From an uncultured Azospirillum sp. (GTDB taxonomy: Bacteria; Pseudomonadota; Alphaproteobacteria; RF32; CAG-239): 41,314 nt of DNA. The stretch is from contig CABUBU010000015.1 of assembly GCA_902489795.1 (NCBI GenBank), positions 1 through 41,314 of the forward strand, read 5' to 3'. The notes under the pieces were generated by a model. The model was not told the origin of the DNA. It did no database searches and saw only the letters and a list, made by a program, of their open reading frames with translations. The stretch's first letter is position 1. The number at the start of each line of letters is the position of its first letter. The translations under genes and the position numbers were made by a program. Positions 1 to 6,082 of the stretch are shown here, in pieces.

Positions 1-13
1 AATCCAACAATCG

Positions 14-50
14 GAGCTTCAACCTAGTGTTGAGGCTCTTTTTTTATTTT
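14..50 (+). terminator. Intrinsic terminator of a gene left of the window
   Basis: Ten-base-pair stem (14-23 with 29-38, one G-T pair), a 5-nt loop, then a run of T from 39. It would end a plus-strand transcript entering from the left. Confidence 0.75.
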
Positions 51-64
51 AAAGGAATAAAACA

Positions 65-268
65 ATGACTGATATAAAACATCCCGAAATCACAGTTCAA
101 CTTGTGGGGAAAAATGGTAACGCCTTTTATATTTTAGGCTTATGCAAAAGCGCTATGGAACGCAATCGCCTTCCACAAAATGAAATCGACCAGTTTATGC
201 GTGAGGCGACCTCCGGTGATTATAACCATTTATTAGTCACTGTAATGGCTTGGTTTGATATTGATTAA
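65..268 (+). CDS. Small conserved hypothetical protein of mobile elements
   Basis: A 67-residue acidic protein with no signal peptide or membrane segment. It begins with a short beta-like stretch (EITVQLVGKNGNAF) and ends with a conserved-looking TSGDYNHLL motif. I recognise this pattern from small uncharacterised proteins on proteobacterial plasmids and integrated elements, but no function is known to me. A purine-rich ribosome site (AAAGGAAT, about 51-58) precedes the ATG. It is the first gene of a three-gene cluster with the DUF3768 gene 11 nt downstream, so the two are probably co-transcribed. Confidence 0.65.
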   Translation: MTDIKHPEITVQLVGKNGNAFYILGLCKSAMERNRLPQNEIDQFMREATSGDYNHLLVTVMAWFDID

Positions 269-279
269 GGAATTGGATT

Positions 280-612
280 ATGAATAAAATCAATTCGAAA
301 ACAATTGCTGCACAAAATGATACGTTTCGTAAGACTTTTTGCGGTGGTAAAGTATTATTGACTTGCGGTATTTCGGCTCTATCGTTAATGCAACAAGCTG
401 AAATTATCAATAAAGTCAAAAACTTTAATAATTTTACCAGAGATAACGATCCATACGGTGAACACAATTTTGGCTGTTTTGATTATCACGGACGACAGAT
501 ATTTTGGAAAATAGATCTCTATGATGTAAATTATGAGTTTTATAGCCCTCAACCTGATGATGAAACACAGACCAATCGAGTCTTGACAATAATGTTTGCA
601 GAGGAATATTGA
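280..612 (+). CDS. DUF3768 family protein
   Basis: A 110-residue protein that fits DUF3768 over its whole length. The family features are visible in order: an N-terminal IAAQNDTFRKT, a GGKVLLTCGI segment, the core NDPYGEHNFG near residues 55-64, FWKIDLYD near 72-79, and a C-terminal VLTIMFAEEY. DUF3768 is common on alphaproteobacterial plasmids and integrative elements and has no established function. The TGA stop (610-612) shares its last base with the next gene's ATG, which suggests translational coupling. No transmembrane segment is seen. Confidence 0.85.
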   Translation: MNKINSKTIAAQNDTFRKTFCGGKVLLTCGISALSLMQQAEIINKVKNFNNFTRDNDPYGEHNFGCFDYHGRQIFWKIDLYDVNYEFYSPQPDDETQTNRVLTIMFAEEY

Positions 613-1139
613 TGAAACCATTTAAACAGGGTGTATTCTCAAGGTATTGTTCGGTATATTCAACCTTGAATAGTTTACAAACACTCGGTGTAAAATTGAA
701 ATATCCGCAATGGCAACAGCTTTATGATTATCTCTTGTATGGAATTAATTATTTTGATGCTTTGTATGAAATAAATACTTGCGGGGCTGATCACAAACGA
801 CTTGAGGTGATCTTTCAATATGCAAGTGAATGGCTTGAAAAGCATTGTAAATTAAAACTGGTTTTTCAACGACCATTTTGGAATAAACGGATCAGCTTGA
901 ATGAACTAGTTGAATATGCCAAACGGCAGATTGCAGATAAGAAAGCTATACATTTGAGGATAAGAAGCAATCATATTGATCATTACACTGTTATTAAACG
1001 TATTACCAAAGATAGAATCTGTTTTTACGATAGCTTGGATTTACCTGATATTCCCCTAAAATACATCAGTACAAATGATTCTAAAAAGTATCAAATATGT
1101 TTGCGACAAGTATATTTCTTAAGTTTAGAGGCTGTGTAA
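612..1139 (+). CDS. Putative C39/papain-like fold protein
   Basis: A 175-residue protein of unknown function. ATG at 612 is preferred over TTG at 609, because GAGGAA at 601-606 is better spaced for it. Near the N-terminus Cys13 lies in RYCSVYSTLNSL, resembling the catalytic Cys region of C39 and related papain-like peptidases. His124 (DHYTVI) precedes a strand, and Asp140 (CFYDS) follows. The order Cys-His-Asp suits that fold, but this is a pattern match only; an inactive relative is possible. The last 59 bp overlap the convergent gene at 1081-1467. Same base composition as the rest of the island. Confidence 0.6.
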   Translation: MKPFKQGVFSRYCSVYSTLNSLQTLGVKLKYPQWQQLYDYLLYGINYFDALYEINTCGADHKRLEVIFQYASEWLEKHCKLKLVFQRPFWNKRISLNELVEYAKRQIADKKAIHLRIRSNHIDHYTVIKRITKDRICFYDSLDLPDIPLKYISTNDSKKYQICLRQVYFLSLEAV

Positions 1140-1467
1140 ATGAAGTATACCCCATTAAAACAGTGTCATCTCCTCCATTAGCTTCATAAAATTGATGTTC
1201 ATATAAATACAGGTCAAAAAGGTATTTATTAAGTTTTCTATTTTTCAGGGCGTTAATTTTATATTGAATCTTATCTTGTTGTGTTTTCAGCTCATCAAGG
1301 ATTGATGACTGCAAGCTTAATGATATGATGGATTTGTATCCTTGTAGTTCATTATCTGTTTGAGCGACAATATATGGAAGCAAATGATACCAGATATTTT
1401 CTTTGGCATATTCTAAAGAATCCGAAGAGATTTTACGATCTAAATACGGAAATTCAATTTCATTCAT
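1081..1467 (-). CDS. Hypothetical protein coupled to the integrase
   Basis: A 128-residue, mostly helical protein rich in Leu, Asp and Lys, without a recognised domain. The ATG follows AAAGGAG at good spacing, and that ribosome site lies inside the final codons of the integrase gene, whose TGA ends one base before this start. The two are therefore probably co-transcribed and coupled. The 3' end overlaps the convergent plus-strand gene by 59 bp. It might be an island accessory factor such as an excisionase partner, but nothing in the sequence shows this. Confidence 0.55.
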   Translation of the reverse strand: MNEIEFPYLDRKISSDSLEYAKENIWYHLLPYIVAQTDNELQGYKSIISLSLQSSILDELKTQQDKIQYKINALKNRKLNKYLFDLYLYEHQFYEANGGDDTVLMGYTSFTQPLNLRNILVANIFDTF

Positions 1468-1468
1468 C

Positions 1469-3475
1469 TCATATCTCCTTTACATAAAGAAAACTTAAAT
1501 CTAAACCGTCATAAACTATATTTTCTGAAATGGTTTTATAAAGCTCTTTCATTGAAATAGTTCCGTAATGTTCATCAAGACTGTCTTTAGCTTCCCAGCC
1601 ACAAAGACGAACAACTCTTTCTTTGGGAACAGCGTGGTTGCGAAGTTCGGTTCTGAATGTGTGGCGAAAACTATGAAACACGTGTTTCTCTTGCAATTTA
1701 TCATCGGGGTTTTGAATTGTTTCATTGACTTTATCTAATGTTCGATTAAACCATTTTGACATTCCCGCTGAATATTCATTACGTGAATTGAGTTTCAATT
1801 CAGGAAAAAGACGTTTCAATTTGTTATATTTATCTTTGCGTTGTTGTTCGACATATTCAAGAAAACCGAGCTTTAGTAAAACAGGATGGATCGGAACATT
1901 ACGAATTCCGGCAATTGTTTTAACTTTCTTACCGTCTGTATCATTAATATTTATAATATGAATTTCCTCTTTTATACAAATATCATCAAGGACGAGTTGG
2001 CAAATTTCATTAAGTCTTGCTCCAGTATATAAACCAAGGAGTGGTACCCAAAAATAAGCATCTCTGAAAATCTTTTCCCCAGGTTTCAGTCGTCCGCTCC
2101 TGTTATTTTTACACCCACGATAAACAGGAATATTAAAAATTGCTTGTAATTGAGTTATTGAAAAAGGCAGGTATTTATCGCCTTGCTTGGCTCGGATATC
2201 TTGTGCCGGCATTTCGACTTCATCAAAAGGATTCTCTTCAATAAACTTTTTTTGTTTTGCCCACATAAAGACAGAACTTAATGTTTGAATGTAGTCGTTT
2301 TGTGTTTTTACGGAAAGGCGGGGAAGCGTTTCATCAACCTTTGCCATTTTAATAGCTTGCTGGATAGTTTTATTTGCCGTTTTGCCACTCCCAAACCGAC
2401 TGGGAATAAATGGGATAGTGTATAAAAGTTCCTGCAAGTCATCGGCAGTAATTTGACGAATCACCTTATCTTTACCGATTATATCAGCAAGCAAATTCAT
2501 TTTACTGGCAACTCTTTCTTTTGTTTCTTTGGATGTATTGTCCCTGCTTGGCGTTTGATTGTACACCTCGACAATTTCAGATAAGGTCATATCGGGTTTT
2601 TGTGGCTTTCTGCTCTTTAAAGTTTCATTGATAACAATTTGATTTTCGTATATGCGGTCAATTAATTCTGGTTCAACTTCACGGCGCACGCCATTAAGAT
2701 ATTCGTAAATATAACGTAAAAATTGGATTTTTGCCCGCATAAAGGCATTTCTTATATCGAAAAGACTTTTCTGTGATGGTTTGGGATAGATATCTTCAAA
2801 TAAATAAAGATTCATTTCATCGTCAATAATCGAATATTCATTGTTGACATACTTTGTTTCATAAAAATTTAGATTCTCACGATAAAGTCGTTTATCATCC
2901 GAAAGATTTTTTGATGTTTTTAATCGGTCTTTTTCGTCTTCAATCTTCTTGATCAGCCAATTATAAGCTAAGTCTTCAGCTTGTCGTTCATCATAATCAT
3001 AAATGCTGGAGCGGATCTGATTGTCAGCTTTTTCCTTTTCGAGAGCTTTTTGAATTTTCTGTTGTTGTCTGTACCGTTCTTTTATTTCTTTAAATTTCTC
3101 ATACGTTTGATGAGACATATTTGCCATTGCATAAAAATCATCCAGTTTCAAGAAATCATCATCAGTATAATTGCTAAAATCAATAGTATCCTTTTGATTT
3201 TCCCACTCTTCCATTAGTTCATCATCATCGTCATCATAAAGAATCTCGGAAAAATCGAGCTTTTTAGCAGTTTCCTCTTTTTGTTTTTGCTTGTTGAGAT
3301 CGTTTAATAATTTACGCCGAATAGACATAGTTTCAAGCTCCGCCCGCAGATTAGCCAACTTAGAATCCTTGGTATTCAACGATCTCCATATTTGTTTTTT
3401 GCCATACTTGGAAACCAAACTCTTTGGAATTGTAATGATAGTATAGTAAGAGGTTTTACGGTTGTAAAGTTTCAT
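1469..3475 (-). CDS. Tyrosine site-specific recombinase (island integrase)
   Basis: A 668-residue tyrosine recombinase, long for the family. Residues 1-50 look like the N-terminal domain often seen in such integrases (SYYTIITIPKSLVSKYGKK...). Residues 50-300 are a long charged, largely helical insertion. The SAM-like core-binding domain lies near 310-430 and the catalytic domain near 440-655. Catalytic residues visible are Arg487 (TGARLNE), His601 and Arg604 (HSFRH), and the nucleophile Tyr637 (EHYG). It should catalyse integration and excision at the 3' end of the neighbouring tRNA-Gln. The reading frame is intact, so the enzyme may be active. The start has a modest AAAGGG ribosome site. Confidence 0.92.
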   Translation of the reverse strand: MKLYNRKTSYYTIITIPKSLVSKYGKKQIWRSLNTKDSKLANLRAELETMSIRRKLLNDLNKQKQKEETAKKLDFSEILYDDDDDELMEEWENQKDTIDFSNYTDDDFLKLDDFYAMANMSHQTYEKFKEIKERYRQQQKIQKALEKEKADNQIRSSIYDYDERQAEDLAYNWLIKKIEDEKDRLKTSKNLSDDKRLYRENLNFYETKYVNNEYSIIDDEMNLYLFEDIYPKPSQKSLFDIRNAFMRAKIQFLRYIYEYLNGVRREVEPELIDRIYENQIVINETLKSRKPQKPDMTLSEIVEVYNQTPSRDNTSKETKERVASKMNLLADIIGKDKVIRQITADDLQELLYTIPFIPSRFGSGKTANKTIQQAIKMAKVDETLPRLSVKTQNDYIQTLSSVFMWAKQKKFIEENPFDEVEMPAQDIRAKQGDKYLPFSITQLQAIFNIPVYRGCKNNRSGRLKPGEKIFRDAYFWVPLLGLYTGARLNEICQLVLDDICIKEEIHIININDTDGKKVKTIAGIRNVPIHPVLLKLGFLEYVEQQRKDKYNKLKRLFPELKLNSRNEYSAGMSKWFNRTLDKVNETIQNPDDKLQEKHVFHSFRHTFRTELRNHAVPKERVVRLCGWEAKDSLDEHYGTISMKELYKTISENIVYDGLDLSFLYVKEI

Positions 3476-3531
3476 ATCAGCCCTTTCACAAAAAGGCTAA
3501 CTTTTGATGATTATATTAGCAGTATCCTGAT

Positions 3532-3565
3532 AAAAAAATTAGCACCTGACATTAGCAGGTGCTAA
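3532..3565 (-). terminator. Terminator between tRNA-Gln and the integrase
   Basis: Perfect 10-bp inverted repeat (3539-3548 and 3556-3565), followed on the minus strand by seven T (3532-3538). It would stop tRNA-Gln transcription before the integrase gene. Confidence 0.75.
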
Positions 3566-3621
3566 AAAATTGACTTTTAAATCGGTAAATTCTTTGCAAA
3601 TTCAAATATTTACCTTGATTC

Positions 3622-3696
3622 TGGCTGGGGTGGCTGGATTCGAACCAACGAATGACGATACCAAAAACCGTTGCCTTACCACTTGGCGACACCCCA
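3622..3696 (-). tRNA. tRNA-Gln (anticodon TTG)
   Basis: A complete 75-nt cloverleaf on the minus strand. Acceptor strands are TGGGGTG (3690-3696) and CACCCCA (3626-3632), discriminator G, and CCA is encoded (3622-3624). The D stem is GCC/GGC. The anticodon stem ACGGT/ATCGT encloses the loop TTTTGGT, which gives anticodon TTG and reads CAA. The T arm contains GGTTCGAATCC. Its 3' end is the probable integration target of the adjacent integrase. Confidence 0.95.
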
Positions 3697-3744
3697 AGGA
3701 AATCCTGTTTCATGTACAGATGTGCATTTGAAACGGTTGAAGTA

Positions 3745-3773
3745 TATTTATGCCATATTTTTCATTTTGGCAA
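3745..3773 (-). promoter_or_regulatory. Promoter of tRNA-Gln
   Basis: On the minus strand TTGCCA (3773-3768) and TAAATA (3750-3745) are separated by exactly 17 bp. The predicted start lies about 40 nt before the mature tRNA 5' end. Confidence 0.55.
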
Positions 3774-3829
3774 GAGTTTTTTTATCACGTTAAAAATGCC
3801 GACATCCCGTGTCGACATATCACCTCAAA

Positions 3830-4098
3830 AAACAGGTCTCTCCAACCGGGGGCTGCACAGCTGCCAACCTGACGGTTCAATTATAATCAAAAGCGAGCAC
3901 CGTTACTTCAACGCTTTGGCGCTCACCTCTTTGAGGAAACAATGGTTTTCGGAAAGAAATGTAAACAGGTCTCTCCAATCGGAAGCTGCAACAGCTGCCA
4001 ACCTGACGGTTCGATTATAATCAAGACGAGCACCGTTACTCTCCAACACCTTGGCACTCACCTCATTGAGGAAGCAATGGTTTTCGGAAAGGAATGCA
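3830..4098. repeat. Two tandem copies of a ~133-bp repeat
   Basis: Copy 1 spans about 3830-3962 and copy 2 about 3963-4098. Both begin AAACAGGTCTCTCCAA and contain GCTGCCAACCTGACGGTTC, an ATTATAATCAA block, GAGCACCGTTACT, and end with CAATGGTTTTCGGAAAG. The copies differ at scattered bases and small indels, so the duplication is not recent. Neither copy holds a credible gene. It lies just outside the island, beside tRNA-Gln. Confidence 0.85.
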
Positions 4099-4503
4099 AT
4101 AAAATTCATAAAAAACATCCGGCCGTCGATATTGTTTCAGCAAATACGAACCCGGACCGAAACGCCCGGACAGATCCCCAAAGCTGTGGCGGCCTGAATA
4201 CAGTATTTCACCGGGTACGGCCGCTCTTTGATAAAAAGAAAAATTATTGCCTAGGCAAAAAATGAAAAAGCCGATCAAACGGCATGAGCAATTTATTCTT
4301 TTTACAACTGAAAAAACAAACAACAAACAACGCCCCAATCCTTTTCTAGCGCAGATTATCAGGTATTTCACACCGCCCCCAACGGCAAACCCGGCACGTT
4401 TGAATACGGCCATCACAATTTTGTCAATCCTCTGCCCTGCTCCGCCCTGTTTTCGTGTGGACGGAACATACAAAAAGTGGATTTTTACCCGGCAAAAGGT
4501 TAT
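4099..4503. other. Gene-free intergenic stretch
   Basis: About 400 bp between the repeat pair and the lipoprotein gene. Open frames on both strands are short, lack ribosome sites and have no recognisable protein pattern. A GCCTAGGC palindrome is near 4250. I see no RNA gene here. Confidence 0.5.
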
Positions 4504-4554
4504 ATTGTTCTCAAAGGGAAGAACAGAACAATGAAAATCCCGAATTAATATACT
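4504..4554 (+). promoter_or_regulatory. Possible promoter with overlapping operator-like inverted repeat
   Basis: ATTGTTCT (4504-4511) and AGAACAAT (4525-4532) form a perfect 8-bp inverted repeat. A -10-like TATACT lies at 4549-4554. At 17-bp spacing its -35 would be 4526-4531, inside the right arm, so a bound repressor would block it. The -35 itself (GAACAA) is poor. Confidence 0.35.
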
Positions 4555-4572
4555 ATTGAGGAAAACAAAATC

Positions 4573-5322
4573 ATGAGAAAAGCGATTGTCCTGATATTGC
4601 TTTTGACCGGCTGCGCCGCAGTCAAAATTCCGCCGGAATTCGTTTACCGGGAAATACAGACCCGCGATTTTACGTTAGCAACCTGGCAAAAAATTACCGA
4701 TACCGACGGCGTTTACAAAATCTACATTGAAGGCGACGGCTATGCTTTCAACGCCCGCGGCCAGGCAACGAACGATCCGACCCCGCGCGGAACACTGGTG
4801 CGCGAACTGGCATTCGGCGACCCTTCGCCCAACATCGTTTATCTGTCACGCCCTTGTCAATACATAAAAAGTGAAATCTGCAGCAAACGTCATTGGACAA
4901 CCGCCCGCTTTGCGCCGGAAATCATCAATGCGGAATATGACGCCGTGCGGCAGATTGCCGGCAATTCGCCGGTCATTCTGATCGGTTTTTCCGGCGGTGC
5001 CCAAGCGGCGGGGCTTATTGCCGCCGCCAAACCGGGGCTCAACGTTAAAGAAATCATAACCGTTGCCGGCAACCTCGACCATCTGGCCTGGACACAGTAC
5101 CAGAAAGTTCCGCCGTTGAATGAATCGCTTAATTTGGAAAGTTATCGGAAACAATTCGCGGAAATTCCGCAAACTCATTATGTCGGCGGCAACGACAAGG
5201 TTATTCCGCCGTTTCTGGTAAAAGAATTTGTCGGCAGCGGCAAAAAGGTAATCGAAGTTCCGAACGCAACGCATAACGGCGGCTGGGAAAGCATTTATCC
5301 GCAGATTTGGGAAAAAAGGTAA
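4573..5322 (+). CDS. Alpha/beta-hydrolase lipoprotein
   Basis: A 249-residue envelope protein. The leader ends in the lipobox LTGC with Cys14 as the lipidation site, so it should be membrane-anchored. The rest matches an alpha/beta-hydrolase fold: nucleophile elbow GFSGG with Ser140, acid Asp208 (GGNDKVIPP) and His234 (NATHNGGW) near the end. This arrangement suits an esterase or lipase-like enzyme; the substrate is unknown. GAGG lies 13 nt before the ATG. A strong hairpin just downstream separates it from the convergent gene at 5391. Confidence 0.8.
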   Translation: MRKAIVLILLLTGCAAVKIPPEFVYREIQTRDFTLATWQKITDTDGVYKIYIEGDGYAFNARGQATNDPTPRGTLVRELAFGDPSPNIVYLSRPCQYIKSEICSKRHWTTARFAPEIINAEYDAVRQIAGNSPVILIGFSGGAQAAGLIAAAKPGLNVKEIITVAGNLDHLAWTQYQKVPPLNESLNLESYRKQFAEIPQTHYVGGNDKVIPPFLVKEFVGSGKKVIEVPNATHNGGWESIYPQIWEKR

Positions 5323-5344
5323 AGGACACCGGCACACGGACGAC

Positions 5345-5380
5345 AAAAAAAGCTTTGTCCAAAGGAGCAAAGCTTTTTTT
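5345..5380. terminator. Bidirectional terminator
   Basis: Thirteen-base-pair stem (5345-5357 with 5368-5380) that contains the A and T tracts, between two convergent genes. It can serve both strands. Confidence 0.85.
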
Positions 5381-5390
5381 GCACAAAACC

Positions 5391-5960
5391 TCATTTGACG
5401 ACGATGAAACTGCAGCCTTCGTCAAAATCCACCGGTTCGATTTTATCCGGCGCCTCAATATCCATGGTCAGCGCTTCATACGGTCCGGGATCGTCCGTTA
5501 TCAAATATGCCCCCCGGTAAAGCGGTCCTTCGCCGACGGCGGCAAGAGAAACGCAGATACTGTCGACGTTCCGGGCAATTTCCCGCATTTCATCGCCGGT
5601 CGGAAGCCTGCCGCCGAAAATCACCGCCAGCTGTTTGCAGATGCCGGGATAGACACCGCAGCCGTAATAACGCAGAACCGTCAGTTTGTCATTTATGACA
5701 AAACCTTCCACTTCGTTAAAAGACTGCCGGCCGGTCGGATGATGATAAATCTTCTGCGACAACCCGAGCGGTTCGGTCAAAATTCTGACGAACGGCTCAA
5801 CGGCCCGTTTTCCCTGCGGATAATAACTGTACGGAAGTTTGGCGGCGGAAGAGTCATAAGGCAGACGATCTTTGTTCCAGTCAAGCGTTTTTTCGCCCGT
5901 ATTCCGTTTGGTTCTCTTTCTGTTCGCAAAACCGAACATTTTTTGCAAAAATTTTCCCAT
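5391..5960 (-). CDS. Hypothetical protein
   Basis: A 189-residue soluble protein without a signal peptide or membrane segment. The first 30 residues are strongly basic; the rest is a mixed alpha/beta sequence with LRYYGCGVYPGICKQLAVI in the middle and an acidic C-terminus. I do not recognise the family. No clear ribosome site precedes the ATG at 5960, so the start is uncertain. It runs convergently with the lipoprotein gene and shares its terminator. About 120 bp separate it from the adiA stop. Confidence 0.55.
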   Translation of the reverse strand: MGKFLQKMFGFANRKRTKRNTGEKTLDWNKDRLPYDSSAAKLPYSYYPQGKRAVEPFVRILTEPLGLSQKIYHHPTGRQSFNEVEGFVINDKLTVLRYYGCGVYPGICKQLAVIFGGRLPTGDEMREIARNVDSICVSLAAVGEGPLYRGAYLITDDPGPYEALTMDIEAPDKIEPVDFDEGCSFIVVK

Positions 5961-6032
5961 AAAAATATGATTTTAAAATAATTGATAATCCGAATTTCCC
6001 ATATATCATGCGCAGCGGAGAAAAACAAGACA

Positions 6033-6061
6033 AAAAGCCCCTCACGGCAAAAGGGGCTTTT
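6033..6061 (-). terminator. Terminator of the adiC-adiA operon
   Basis: AAAAGCCCCT (6033-6042) pairs perfectly with AGGGGCTTTT (6052-6061), and T-rich sequence follows on the minus strand. It lies 22 nt past the adiA stop codon. Confidence 0.85.
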
Positions 6062-6082
6062 CGCTGTGTTTTCCGCAAACCT

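Larger units (their letters stand above)
1..3621. mobile_element. Integrase end of a genomic island at tRNA-Gln (partial)
   Basis: This block is visibly richer in A+T than everything to its right. It holds a tyrosine recombinase and several small accessory genes, and ends at the 3' end of a tRNA-Gln gene, the classical target of such integrases. The integrase points away from the tRNA, as expected at an island end. The other end and the second attachment site lie beyond the left edge. The limits are inferred. Confidence 0.7.

Noticed and set aside
4063..4473. 136-codon open frame on the minus strand next to the repeat pair
   Set aside because: No ribosome site, no family pattern, and part of it lies in the duplicated non-coding repeat.
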